From contig NC_087066.1 of assembly GCF_963678635.1 (NCBI RefSeq), positions 57,492,312 to 57,556,311 of the forward strand: a stretch of DNA of 64,000 nucleotides, in the 5' to 3' direction. Numbering within the stretch: position 1 is the first letter of the stretch; every line of letters starts with the position of its first letter. Made by a program: the position numbers and the translations under genes. Origin of the DNA: Symsagittifera roscoffensis (Eukaryota > Xenacoelomorpha > Acoela > Convolutidae). The notes under the pieces are model-generated. The model saw only the letters and a list, made by a program, of their open reading frames with translations. It was not told the DNA's origin and made no database searches. Positions 10,085-20,310 of the stretch are shown here, one piece after another.

Positions 10085-11459
10085 TCATTTCACGATGTTT
10101 GTTTTCTTTTTCTTAAGCCAAGTTGTACTATTTGATTAGTATGTCTTAGAGTAATGAAAACCTCTTTAGAATTTTTGAATATTAACAAAGGTTATTAATA
10201 ATAAGGTAAGGAAATAAAAATTATCTTTGGAAAAAAAATTTTTCTAAAATTTTTTCTAAGTTTTTCAAGTTTTTTTATTTGCTGATTCCTTAACTGAAAC
10301 CTAAAACTTTGTTCAAGTGAAGTTTTGTTGATGCTATGGTATGGTTAACAATATAACTATATGCCTTTATTGATTATTATTGGTTCAAAACTTAATTTTT
10401 TTGTTAAAAATTTATAGAAAATTTTTTGACTGAAACGATAATCTGAAACCTGAAACTATGGTAGCTGAAGTTGAGTTTTTTTTAATCTCAAAATTTTCTA
10501 TACGCTTTATTATATCTGGTGTTTGCTTTATCTTGCAAAAAAATTCGAGAAAACCGAATCTTTTGATATCTTAAACTTAGTTTTTGAAAACTCAAACCTG
10601 AAACTCTTAAACTCTCTCAAACTCGGTGCATGAAAATAAAAAGTTGGTTTTTGATAGCTGTTCTAGTGTAAATTGGAATTTTGAACAGGTTTTTAACTTC
10701 AAAATCAAAAATTTGTTTGCGGAAACCTAAGTTTTTGCGGCTGAAACTATGATTTCTAGAACTGAAACTATGGTTTGACCACTTGGTTTTAGAGTTTTGA
10801 GATTAAAAATTTAGGTTGGTCTCTCTAATATATTTCTATTCCAGCAATAAAATTGCCAAAAAGATGAAAATTTTAGCTTAAAACGACGATTTTAGTTTTC
10901 TGAAACTATAAGTTTGAGGGCTCAAACTAACACCTTCTAGAAGTTTCTTGAGTTTAAAAATTTGTTAGTGCATTAAAGATTCTTATTATCTTTCAATATT
11001 TCACAAAAATTTTTCTCGGGAAGCAAGATTTTTGGTTCTGAAACCAAAAACACCAATTCTGAAACGTACGTTTCATCCTTAGGAACCAAAATTTAAAATT
11101 GGTTTGGTGGGTTTTAACACCGTTAGTTTTCTCTAGAAAGTCAAAATTCGGCGTTCGGAGCTCAATTTTGATACCAAAAACTCAATTTTTGTGTTCTGAA
11201 ACCTGAAACTAACAAAAATGTACCATTTAAGACCAGGTTTTCGACTTATGGTATCCAAATTTGGGTTTGACTTGTTCAATTTTTGCTGTTTTACCCGAAT
11301 CCGTTTACAGAAACTTGAAATTTTGACCGGAAACTATACTTATTTTAACTGAAACGTTTGAACCTATAACTGAAACCTAGACAGAAACCAAAAATTTTGG
11401 CTGGTAAAAATCAATTTTTTATTGCTTATGCTATCATATGAAACCTATTTTATCAATAT
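10085..11459. other. Element A leader rich in TGAAAC motifs
   Basis: No gene is seen. From about 10290 the sequence contains the hexamer TGAAAC or close variants (GGAAAC, AGAAAC) over twenty times, often as CTGAAACTA or as pairs such as CCTGAAACTA, embedded in T-rich sequence. The same motif continues on the far side of the copia insertion (16370-16410). On the element's strand it reads GTTTCA. Confidence 0.75.
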
Positions 11460-11797
11460 TGTTAAGATTCAGAGTTAGAGCAAGTAGGACTAGGGGATAG
11501 AGGTTTGAGAGTTATCTGAGGTTTCAACTGAGGAGAGAGAAGAGATACTGATTGTTGAAGAATGAATTGAGATTGTGTTTATAAAATGACACGACAAACT
11601 GAGCATCAAATAGTACCAGTTAATTAATTACCAGTTAATTAATTAGTTTATCAAATACCAGCAGACCAGTTGACCTTGTCTGAGTGCATTGAGTTTTATA
11701 CCAGTTGACCTTTAATTAGGTTTCTATTGCTCAAGTCTGACCTTGAGTTTGGTCTGGTATTTCACTAGTCTGGCATTGAGCTCGTCTGTCCTCAACA
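11460..11797 (-). repeat. Copia 3' LTR
   Basis: This 338-bp LTR begins TGTTAAG and ends CTCAACA on the + strand and is identical to 15995-16332 by eye. It contains a tandem pair ACCAGTTAATTAATT (near 11626 and 11641). The target duplication AATAT precedes it at 11455-11459. Confidence 0.97.
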
Positions 11798-11806
11798 CCC
11801 CCACTC
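11798..11806 (-). promoter_or_regulatory. Copia polypurine tract
   Basis: On the - strand this reads GAGTGGGGG, directly next to the 3' LTR. It also overlaps the polyprotein stop codon, so coding runs right up to the LTR. Confidence 0.85.
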
Positions 11807-14800
11807 AGGCTGAATTGGCTTTGTCCAATGTCAGGCTGCAACCCATCAGCGTTCGACGATGTTGATCCACCTTTGCCTTGCTCAGGGATTTCGTCAACAA
11901 GTCAGCCTCCATGTTTTCGGTTGGACAGTACTCGAGCGCAAATGTTCCATCCTCGACCCGCTCTCGGACAAAGTGATACTTGACATCAATGTGCTTTGTA
12001 CGCTTCTGCATTACGGGATTTTTGCACATCTTGATGCAGCTCTGGTTGTCCTCGTTGATCACAGTTGGACCATCACACGTCATATCCATCTCATTGAGTA
12101 GGGATCGTAAGTAGAGGCCTTCCTGAACAGCCGCTGCCATTGCTTGATACTCAGCTTCGCTGGTAGATATTGCTGCAGTAGGTTGCTTCTTGGTACTCCA
12201 GCTGATTGCTGCTCCTGACCGCTGCACATGAAAACTGTAGCCTGTTGTTGACCTTCTGTCATCAACGTCACCAGCCCAGTCAGCATCTGCTGAACCATAA
12301 AGGTTGAACCCATCAGGATCTTTGATGTAGCACAGCTCCAGATCTTTGGTTCCTTTCAGGTATCGCAGTACTCTCTTAGCAGCCACCCAGTGTGTTCTCC
12401 CAGGATTCTCCAGAAACCGTGAAAGTTGAGTCACAGTAGCTAGGATGTCTGGCCTCGTTTGCTTGGCTATGTACAATAACGAGCCCACTATGCCTCTGTA
12501 GTCCTCACGCTGCATTGCCACTGCTTCTTCTGAGCCCGCTCCAGGGCAGTCCTTCTTCGTCAACTGAGTGCTGATATCAGCTGGTGTCCCTACTGGTTTG
12601 CAGTCAGCCAACCCAAAGCGCTCCAAGCAGTCTTCAATGTAGCGAGACTGATTCACAGTGACAGAACCAGGTGCCCGTTTGACCTGCATTTTCAAAAACC
12701 AGGCTAATGGACCGCGATCATCCATCTTGAATCGGTCAGTGAATCGGTCCCTCACCCTGTCAACTTCTGCTTGCAGTTTGCAGCCAATGATGATATCATC
12801 CACCCATACTAGAACATAGATCATAGCATCATCCATTCCCCTCATCGTGAACAAACAGAAGTCATTGGTGCTTCGAGTGAAACCAGTCTCCAGAAGAAAC
12901 GTGCTCAGCGTCTGGTACCAGTCCCTTCCTGCCTGCTTCAGCCCATAGATACTGCGTTGTAGCAAACACACTTGGTTGTCCCCGCTGCTGAACCCCTCGG
13001 GCTGTTCCATATACACAGTTTCTGTTAACGGCGAGTTGAGGAAGGCTGACTTCACGTCCATCTGATGAAGTACAAGATCATCTTGCGCTCCCAAAGCCAG
13101 TAGTATTCTCTTTGTTTCTGGTTTACAGGTTGGCGCAAAGGTCTCATTGAAGTCCAGTCCTTCCACTTGCATAAAACCCTTCACCACGTATCTGGCTTTA
13201 AACCGCTCCACTTGTCCCATTGCATCTCTCTTCACAGCAAGCACCCAGCGTCCAGGAATGACCTTGCGAGAATTTGGTCTATCAACAAGTGTCCAGGTGC
13301 CCATTGCCTTCAGTGACTGCACCTCCAAAGCCATAGCTGCTAGCCACTGCTCCCTTTCTGGTCCAGATACTGCTTCCAAGTAGCTTCTTGGCTCTTGTGC
13401 TATCACTGAAGCATGAGTGTAAGCCAGTCCGTATCGGATGGGAGGGTTCCGCGTTCTAGTTGACCGCTGCTCTGGAATATCTGTTGGCCTCTGCTCTGGA
13501 GGCTCTGTGGAAGGTGGTTCCAATTCTTCAGTCTCGACTGGGTCATCTTCCGTAACCCCCACTGAAGCTGCTGCTCCACTATCATTCGCTTTATTGGTAG
13601 ACTCAGTGATGGTCTTCGTGCTAGTTTCCTCTACATCAATGCATCCCTCGATTGATAGACCCAGTGTTTGTGACTGCTCACTGTCTACCAGAAAGTCGTC
13701 TGGAATGATGTCTTCATTGAACGTCACGCTTCTTGCTCGTACCACTCGCTTTGTCTCCAGGTCCATCAGCAAGTAGGCTTTGCTCTCCTCGTCATAACCA
13801 ATGAACTTGCTCTTCTTGCCTTTCGGATCCAGTTTCCGCCGGTTTCCTCTGTCCAGGTAGTACGCCAGGCATCCGAACACTCGCAGGTAGTTGACTTTCG
13901 ATGGCTTCCCATAATGCATCTCCATTGATGAAATGCGATGCTCATTGCTGGATGTAGGACACAAGTTGCGAACCCTGACTGCCGTTGACATTGCTCGTAC
14001 CCAGAACATCTTTGAGAGCTTTGCATCGGCCAGTAGACATCGAGTCATCTCAGTTATCACCCTGTTGTACCTCTCTGCCACGCCATTCTGTTGCGGAGTA
14101 TTAGGTACTGTAAACTCCTGTTTCACCTGCATTTCTCTACAGAACATCCGAAAAGCATTCGACGAATACTCACCTCCGTTGTCAGTTCTCAAGCACTTCG
14201 GTGTTCCGTGCTCAGCTACAAAGTCTTTGAACTTCGAAAGAGTATCGCTCTTCTTAACCAGGTACTTGACCACTGCCAGACGGCTGAAGTCATCAATGAA
14301 GCTCACGGCATAGCGCGCTCCATGCATGCTCGCAACTTCAAATGGTCCCTGGATGTCGCTGAAGACCCGCTGCCCCACTGCAGTTGCCCTGTTCTCTGTC
14401 TTCTTTGGCATTGCTACTTCGTGCATCTTCGAAGCTGTGCACACTTCGCAGAACCCTAGCTCGCCGACATCAACAACTGATATTAGATCATGCTTGTTGA
14501 GATGCCCCAGCCTTCGGTGCCACAGCATTGCACTACTTGTCTCCATCTTCGCTTTCGTAGCTAGAGTCATCGCGTTCCTCTTGAACTTGCAATCCAGGAA
14601 GAAAAGCTTGCCGCGCTGCTTCACTGGTAGCCGTCGACCATCCGGTGCCACAAGATGAGAAGAGTCTGATGTAAAGCTGAAACTAGACCCTCTAGCTATT
14701 GCTGAGCTCACACTCATCAGATTCACGTTGTAGCTCGGCACAAACAGCACATTGTGGAAAGTGTAGCTCCTCGTCACATCTTGACAGTCTCGTATGTCCA

Positions 14801-15896
14801 CTTCCACCGAGCCTATGCCCTCAATCTTTGATATTGTACCGTTCGGATTCTCAACTGTTGTCCCCTCATCCCATTTCTCAAAGCTTGAGAAGACAGCCTT
14901 GTCGCGCACTACATGATCGGTGCATCCCGTATCCACAATGAGATCATCTCCCTTCATTGAGGTTGTTGCACAACAACTGAAGAACCCTGTCTTTGCCTGC
15001 TTGCAGTCCCTTGCAAAGTGTCCTTGTTGTCCACACTTGAAGCACCCTTGCTTCCTTGAAGTTGGACCACTTGCTTCATTCGAGCCACTGCCTCGAGCAC
15101 CAGATTGACCACTGTCACTTCTGGATCTGCAATCTCTTGCCAAATGACCCTTCTGACCGCACACAAAACAGCCACCACCCGACGCTCCTTTCTTCTTCCT
15201 CACAGCTTGCATAGCTATGTGTCCATTCCCAGTCTTCTCTCCACATCGAGCTCGTCTCGAGTCATCATAGTTCCTCAACCTCGTTCTCAGCTCTGTAAAA
15301 GTCTTGGCCGGCTGGAAGCTCTCCTGCACCACGAAATGCTCAAAGCTGTCAGGCAGTCCGTTGATCACGAGCGCATTGAAGAGTGTGTCCGTAATTGCTT
15401 CCCCAGCTTCACTCAGCCGCGTCATCAGCTCTTGACTTCGAACGAAGTAGTCATCGAGATCCTCCTCTGATCCTAGGCGCAGCTTCGCAAGCTGGCCTAC
15501 TAGACTGACCACTGTAGGCCTCTCCACACTGCAAAACTTCTCTTGCAGCAGTCTCCAGGCCTTCGTCCCATCGCCATAGCCATCCGCAGCCACGCAGTCG
15601 TTCTTGATGTACATCAGTGTGGTGTTGTTCAGGACCAGAGCTAGATGTGACCACACTGTGTTTCGGTTGTCTTTCCTCTGCTGGATCAGCACAGCTCGCT
15701 CCTGCATCTTGGTGTTGTACGCCGTCAACTGGTCAGCATTCGGATTCTCAGGTAGCGTAGGTTCAGCTTCTGGTAGATCGTCATTGCCCATCACAGTCCT
15801 GAACAGGCCTTTGGTATGCATCAGTGCCACAAACTTCGTCGACCAAGCTGGAAAATCTTCAGACTTTCCACTGAATCCAGCCAGTTTCAAGTCCAT
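11805..15896 (-). CDS. gag-pol: Copia Gag-Pol polyprotein, 1363 residues, intact
   Basis: This is a single open frame from the ATG at 15894-15896. In order it has: a Gag N-terminus (MDLKLAGFSGKSEDFPAW, UBN2/DUF4219-like), two zinc knuckles CFVCGQKGHLARDC and CFKCGQQGHFARDC, protease active site VDTGCTDHVV, pre-integrase LWHRRLGHLNKHDL with HHCC zinc ligands, and the integrase catalytic triad regions (FSDIQGPF, RTDNGGEYSS, QQNGVAERYN). The RT follows with KARYVVKGFMQ and the catalytic VWVDDIIIG (a W replaces the usual Y before VDD-type residues). RNase H has GSADADWAGD and STSEAEYQAM. Order PR-IN-RT-RH defines Ty1/copia. No stop or frameshift is seen. Gag-to-Pol regulation by frameshifting is absent, as in other one-frame copia elements. 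Confidence 0.97.
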   Translation of the reverse strand: MDLKLAGFSGKSEDFPAWSTKFVALMHTKGLFRTVMGNDDLPEAEPTLPENPNADQLTAYNTKMQERAVLIQQRKDNRNTVWSHLALVLNNTTLMYIKNDCVAADGYGDGTKAWRLLQEKFCSVERPTVVSLVGQLAKLRLGSEEDLDDYFVRSQELMTRLSEAGEAITDTLFNALVINGLPDSFEHFVVQESFQPAKTFTELRTRLRNYDDSRRARCGEKTGNGHIAMQAVRKKKGASGGGCFVCGQKGHLARDCRSRSDSGQSGARGSGSNEASGPTSRKQGCFKCGQQGHFARDCKQAKTGFFSCCATTSMKGDDLIVDTGCTDHVVRDKAVFSSFEKWDEGTTVENPNGTISKIEGIGSVEVDIRDCQDVTRSYTFHNVLFVPSYNVNLMSVSSAIARGSSFSFTSDSSHLVAPDGRRLPVKQRGKLFFLDCKFKRNAMTLATKAKMETSSAMLWHRRLGHLNKHDLISVVDVGELGFCEVCTASKMHEVAMPKKTENRATAVGQRVFSDIQGPFEVASMHGARYAVSFIDDFSRLAVVKYLVKKSDTLSKFKDFVAEHGTPKCLRTDNGGEYSSNAFRMFCREMQVKQEFTVPNTPQQNGVAERYNRVITEMTRCLLADAKLSKMFWVRAMSTAVRVRNLCPTSSNEHRISSMEMHYGKPSKVNYLRVFGCLAYYLDRGNRRKLDPKGKKSKFIGYDEESKAYLLMDLETKRVVRARSVTFNEDIIPDDFLVDSEQSQTLGLSIEGCIDVEETSTKTITESTNKANDSGAAASVGVTEDDPVETEELEPPSTEPPEQRPTDIPEQRSTRTRNPPIRYGLAYTHASVIAQEPRSYLEAVSGPEREQWLAAMALEVQSLKAMGTWTLVDRPNSRKVIPGRWVLAVKRDAMGQVERFKARYVVKGFMQVEGLDFNETFAPTCKPETKRILLALGAQDDLVLHQMDVKSAFLNSPLTETVYMEQPEGFSSGDNQVCLLQRSIYGLKQAGRDWYQTLSTFLLETGFTRSTNDFCLFTMRGMDDAMIYVLVWVDDIIIGCKLQAEVDRVRDRFTDRFKMDDRGPLAWFLKMQVKRAPGSVTVNQSRYIEDCLERFGLADCKPVGTPADISTQLTKKDCPGAGSEEAVAMQREDYRGIVGSLLYIAKQTRPDILATVTQLSRFLENPGRTHWVAAKRVLRYLKGTKDLELCYIKDPDGFNLYGSADADWAGDVDDRRSTTGYSFHVQRSGAAISWSTKKQPTAAISTSEAEYQAMAAAVQEGLYLRSLLNEMDMTCDGPTVINEDNQSCIKMCKNPVMQKRTKHIDVKYHFVRERVEDGTFALEYCPTENMEADLLTKSLSKAKVDQHRRTLMGCSLTLDKANSA

Positions 15897-15980
15897 CTCT
15901 GCTTTGCTAAAGGCTAGATAAAAGCTAAAAAAAAACTCTGACAGAAATCAAATAATTATTAAATCAAAAAGTTTAGAAAT

Positions 15981-15994
15981 CTGGGCCCATAACC
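15981..15994 (-). promoter_or_regulatory. Copia primer-binding site matching the tRNA-iMet anticodon arm
   Basis: The 14 bases CTGGGCCCATAACC (+ strand) touch the 5' LTR and equal the anticodon arm of animal initiator tRNA-Met, not its 3' end. Drosophila copia is known to prime from a 5' half-molecule of this tRNA, so the same mechanism is inferred here. Confidence 0.88.
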
Positions 15995-16332
15995 TGTTAA
16001 GATTCAGAGTTAGAGCAAGTAGGACTAGGGGATAGAGGTTTGAGAGTTATCTGAGGTTTCAACTGAGGAGAGAGAAGAGATACTGATTGTTGAAGAATGA
16101 ATTGAGATTGTGTTTATAAAATGACACGACAAACTGAGCATCAAATAGTACCAGTTAATTAATTACCAGTTAATTAATTAGTTTATCAAATACCAGCAGA
16201 CCAGTTGACCTTGTCTGAGTGCATTGAGTTTTATACCAGTTGACCTTTAATTAGGTTTCTATTGCTCAAGTCTGACCTTGAGTTTGGTCTGGTATTTCAC
16301 TAGTCTGGCATTGAGCTCGTCTGTCCTCAACA
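15995..16332 (-). repeat. Copia 5' LTR
   Basis: This 338-bp LTR is identical to 11460-11797. It should contain the element promoter for - strand transcription. The right target duplication AATAT follows at 16333-16337. Confidence 0.97.
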
Positions 16333-16337
16333 AATAT

Positions 16338-17300
16338 AAAGTGGATGTGTCAGTGTTTTAAACTTAGTTTTTGTAGTAAAACCTGATATTTTTGTGCTGA
16401 AACTAAAACTTGGTGTTTGGTGTTATGTGGTTAACGTTTAAGATTGGTTTTAGTGCGTAATCTTATTGTTTATTAGGTGTATATTTAAACTGTGTTAAAA
16501 AAAACTAATGATTTATTAAAAAACACTCAAATCCGTTCCTTCCTTTTTGGTTTTTGTTATTTTCTTCCTTAGTTTCAGTAATTGGTAGCTTTACTGATGG
16601 ATGATTTAGGTTTAAGTTACGTTAAGGTGGTTAGAATTAAAATGAGTTTAAGAAAATTTGAGGATAAGCCTCGAGAATTGATGAAGGATTAGGATAAATA
16701 GCAACAACCGTGGATGGTTTGAGATAATGTGATGAAAAATTCAATTTATCATACAATTTAGGGTACTCTTAGATCGCACATATGACCACTTAACCCCCTC
16801 GAAAAAATAAATGAAGATATTTAATAAGTTTTTGAGCACTTTAGTTTAATACAGAATTTCGTTAATTTTAGTGATGATAACTTTAAACTGAAGTTTCGGC
16901 AAAACTTTAGTGGATTACTGGACAAAACGGGTATATCTTACTGGCGACTTAGGCAGAGAACGATTCTTTCAGAAATTTTATATATTATTATAATAATAGA
17001 TAATAGTTTAGTTCATGAGCTAATGTCAGTTAGAAAGCCGTCTAATAGACCTCGAGATGGAGGGATATCGTGGGCGACTGCTAGCGCAGGGGATGCATTT
17101 CGCAAGAACCCTACCAGGATTATCTGTCAAGTAGAAGACAATGAAATTGTTTTTCTATCGAAAGATACCCATTGTCTCTGGCTTTTTGAGGTTGAAAACT
17201 AATCTGACAAATACTCACAGATCCTCATAATAATATATTTTTTGAATTTTAAAAGCTGTTTCTAGTTTGTTGGAAAAAGAATTTCTTAAGGAGTAGTTCT
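16338..17300. other. Element A leader, part next to the 5' LTR
   Basis: No gene is seen on either strand. It is AT-rich, with a few more TGAAAC/AAACTTAG motifs at 16355-16410. A less AT-rich segment (17030-17215) has no frame above 60 codons. It is the continuation of the untranslated leader interrupted by copia. Confidence 0.65.
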
Positions 17301-17317
17301 CTGCTGCGGTCGCACCA
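17301..17317 (-). promoter_or_regulatory. Element A primer-binding site candidate
   Basis: On the - strand this reads TGGTGCGACCGCAGCAG and lies one base inside the 5' LTR. The TGG start fits pairing with a tRNA 3' CCA end. I could not assign the tRNA. Confidence 0.65.
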
Positions 17318-17319
17318 GT

Positions 17320-18473
17320 TTTACTAAGCGCTCATTGCTGGTTGAATGCTTAGTGATTTTATCCTAAATTATAAGTCTCACCTTAGATCGTCAAATTGTC
17401 TTGACAAAAAGTAGAGTAGAAACAATAGTTAGAAAAGGTATGAATTAATTAGTTGGTTAGATACAGAGCACTGGGTTATTAGATTATATAAATGAATCGA
17501 ACAGCTTAAAGAAATATACCTATGAGGGGAGGTTGAGCTAATCTTATTTTGTTCATCAATATTTTATCTTCTTACTAAGGTCGGTGGCTGATTAGTATGT
17601 ATGGTTGCCCTTGATGTTTGTCCAAGTCAGCACTTCTGGTTGGGTCGTCTGAATCGTCTTGCTGTAGTCCTTTGGGTACTTGTAGTCCAGACTTCCTCGG
17701 GTGTGCGTATCTTGAGTATCTCGATTTATAATTTTTCAAATCAAACTTAAAATGAGAATTTATTCTCTTTTTATAAGTGAAAAGGGCTAGATTAATTTTA
17801 GTGTGAGGGCAGAAAAGAAAAATTATTTATTTTTAAAAGATATGACTGAAGAGAACTGACTTGCTGCTGACTGAGCAAAATGAAACACTGAAGATTTCAG
17901 GCCAGTCCTTTTGCTCATAAGCATAAACCGGCGGCTGATTCAATCTTTAATTATTCAGGTTTCACCTGCTCCTTTGTTCTCCCTTTTTAATAAGGGAATT
18001 TTCAACTAGTTTTTATTTGATTTTTTCAAATCAAATATCTTCAACTTATTAGTCCCCTTTGATAAAAACCGCAGCCTTCAGTTTGTCTTATTAAAAATTC
18101 ATATTACTCTCTCTGATGCATCATATTGCAGGTGCACCTCTGCTTAATCAAAGCAAGGAGAATTTCAGTGCAGCCGGCAAGACTGCTAAATATTTATCCA
18201 GTTTGTTTCAAGTTAAGTTAAAAGGGACGTATTAATAATCGCCGCCCTTTTAAAATATTGAGCATGAAAAAATGAGAAAAATTGGACAAGTATTTAAAAA
18301 GGAGTGGATTTTCACAACAAGATTTTATAGTCCTAATAAGAGTAAATCAGTCAATATCTGATTTAGTGAAAACAGGCTTTAATTTCAATGGCACGCTCCA
18401 ATTTAGAATTGGGTCGTTAAATAAACAATTAAGACAATGGTCTTTTGTGTGTGTGTAGTATTTCGCAATACTA
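17320..18473 (-). repeat. Element A 5' LTR
   Basis: This 1154-bp copy matches 1638-2791 at a constant offset of 15682. Its outer edge (right side) abuts the continuation of element G's 5' LTR. It should carry the promoter for - strand transcription. Confidence 0.9.
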
Positions 18474-18924
18474 AATAATCATTCATTTTGACGAACGCGA
18501 ATGGGTTAATTTGGACTTTCATGTTAATTTTTAATAATTCGTTTGAAAAGAAATCACGTGACAACGTCGAAATTTCGCGCCAACTGAAAACTGCGAAGAG
18601 AAAACAGAAGAACAAGAGAATTCGTGAAGAAAAGCAGTTAACAGAAATTGTGTGATACTGATCGAGATTGAAGAAAACTTTACGAAGACCATTCCGAGTT
18701 GTAAAGATTCGGCCGCTACAATCGTTACAAAGCAAATCCCGAGAACAAGGAAAGGTGTTGGAACGGCTTGTCCAGCCTTCCTGAAAGAAATAAGGACGTT
18801 ATTTCCCCAAATTCCAGAATCCGGAGGCGATGAAAAGCATCTAGAGCTGTGCTTGGATGCTAGCCAGTCATTTAGGAACCTAGCTTTATTTTCCGTCTGT
18901 GTGTTCTTCCGGGCGAATGTTACA
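18474..18924 (+). repeat. Element G 5' LTR, right part
   Basis: This continues the LTR interrupted at 1637 and matches the 3' LTR at 61017-61364 plus 61742-61838, for example CGCGCCAACTGAAA and GAGAAAACAGAAGAACAAGA. The LTR ends TGTTACA at 18924. The two copies diverge immediately after this base, which sets the boundary. An open frame across the LTR (18652-18924) is in both copies but is too diverged to call a gene. Confidence 0.8.
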
Positions 18925-18936
18925 TAGATGTTTTTA

Positions 18937-18952
18937 TGGCGCTCCTGGGTGG
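18937..18952 (+). promoter_or_regulatory. Element G primer-binding site candidate
   Basis: TGGCGCTCCTGGGTGG starts 12 bases after the 5' LTR. The TGG start and position fit a tRNA-primed minus-strand start. The tRNA was not identified. Confidence 0.5.
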
Positions 18953-19931
18953 ATTTTTTTAAACATCATGACCGGCAGAACCGTTAACGAAGACTCTGCG
19001 CCGAACGGATGCTCGGAGCAAGGCCCTGACCACCGGGGCAGAAGGGTGGTTCGGAACTCGGAAGCCTTCCCGATTCCCGTGAATATCTTTTTAACGAGCT
19101 AAGACGAAAAAGTTACGTACCAGGAAGGGTGGGGGGATTGGCCGTCCCGTCGTTCCCTGAGAGGTTTGTGACCAAAAACATTTATAGATATACAGAAACG
19201 AAACGAAAAGTATTATAGTTCCTAAGAAAAAACAAAAAACAAAAAAAATAACCGACAAAATCAGTAGAAATTATCATCCCAGACCAGATGTGATCCGACA
19301 CTCCCGTTTGTTGTTGTTAGATTTTTCTTATTACAGGCATTTATATCAGTCAGGATCGTTACGATCAAATTTATGGCCCGTTTCTGGTGCTTGTACTGTA
19401 GGGTTACTTGAGTATTTAAGCACGTTAATGCTAATTTGCGCTCAATCCGGAAGGGTCTCGAGATTAGAGAAAAAGACTGATGCGGCAAGCAGTGCAAGAA
19501 GCTACAAGAACGGGCTCAAGGACAAAACAATCGACTGTTGGGTATCTCTAACAAGTTTTGTATCCCTTTTGGTACAAAGAGTAAGATATCAATCTGTGGG
19601 GAGCTCGACAGTGACTGCACTGAAGTGAACCTCCACCGAGTTGCGAATTTCCGAGTTAAGCACCTTAATTCGGATATTGAACAATAACGGAGGGGTATAA
19701 TATTACTAGTATTACTATTTTTACAGCCTCTATTAATACTCCTATACCGTTTTTCAGTGAAAAAGACAGTAAGCAGACCGGTTTTTAGGGTCAAAATAGT
19801 GATATTTTGATCCCCCCACAAATCGCAATTTATGAGATATCGATATTTTTTGCAACGGAAAAAAGAGCTAAATTAGTGAGTTACATCGTAACTATACTAG
19901 TATAGTAGGTGAAACCGGTTAAGTTTAGTTC
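18953..19931. other. Element G untranslated leader
   Basis: No supported gene is seen. The first 150 bases have a coding-like reading (GRTVNEDSAPNGCSEQ, ending at 19102) of unknown meaning. A purine run AGGAAGGGTGGGGGGA lies at 19120-19135. The rest is AT-rich with short unrelated frames on both strands. Confidence 0.5.
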
Positions 19932-20310
19932 GGAAGTAATTTCCGGAAAAGCTATTTTTACAAACCCGGAGGGGTCCCAATCCGGAAGGGTCCTATTTTT
20001 GTTAATCCGGAAGGCTGGTAATCTTGCCAATCCGGAGGGGTCGATTTTGCCAATATGGAGGGTTCCAATTTTTTTCAATCCGATGGGGTCACAATTTTGC
20101 CAATCCGGAGGGGTCCAATTTTGCCAATCCGGAAGGTTCCCAATTTTGCCAATCCGGAAGGGTCTATTTTGCCAATCCGGAGGAGTCCCAATTTTGCTAA
20201 TCCAGAGGGGTCCAATTTTGCCAAGAGGTCCTATTTTTGCCAATCGGGAAGGATCCCAATTTTTGCCAATTCAGAAGGGTCCTATTTTCACCATTCCGAA
20301 AATTACTGCC
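19932..20310. repeat. Minisatellite-bearing insertion with imperfect inverted ends
   Basis: About thirteen degenerate copies of a 24-25-bp unit (core TTTTGCCAATCCGGAGGGGTCC) fill 19960-20290. The block is bounded by GGAAGTAATTTCCGGAA (19932-19948) and, inverted, TTCCGAAAATTACTGCC (20294-20310), which pair at 15 of 17 positions. This is the layout of a small non-autonomous DNA transposon with internal tandem repeats. I see no convincing target duplication, so the class is not assigned. Long frames on both strands here are artefacts of the repeat. Confidence 0.6.

Larger units (their letters stand above)
11460..16332 (-). mobile_element. Intact Ty1/copia retrotransposon, 4873 bp
   Basis: This is a complete element. 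It has two 338-bp LTRs (11460-11797, 15995-16332) that appear identical and begin TGTTAAG and end CTCAACA. It is flanked by a perfect 5-bp target duplication AATAT (11455-11459, 16333-16337). A primer site and polypurine tract are in the right places, and one uninterrupted Gag-Pol frame (11805-15896) fills the interior. It is inserted in the leader of element A in the same orientation. Identical LTRs and an open frame mean a very recent insertion, the youngest in the window, and one that could be active. Confidence 0.98.
1638..18473 (-). mobile_element. Non-autonomous LTR retrotransposon 'A' (gag-protease, no RT)
   Basis: The two flanking direct repeats (1638-2791 and 17320-18473) have equal length (1154 bp), a constant offset of 15682 and only about three differences. 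A primer-binding-like site (17301-17317) and a polypurine tract (2796-2809) sit at the correct inner edges for a - strand element. Inside are, in element order: leader with two small ORFs, gag-protease, a long spacer and a 3' ORF. There is no reverse transcriptase, RNase H or integrase. The internal part also holds a copia insertion (4.87 kb) and a 2157-bp tandem duplication. TAAT occurs on both outer flanks (1634-1637, 18476-18479), consistent with a short target duplication inside element G's LTR. It must be mobilised by another element's enzymes. Confidence 0.88.

Noticed and set aside
11859-15921. Frames of 60-126 codons on the + strand across copia
   Set aside because: They are antisense or out-of-frame shadows of the intact copia polyprotein.
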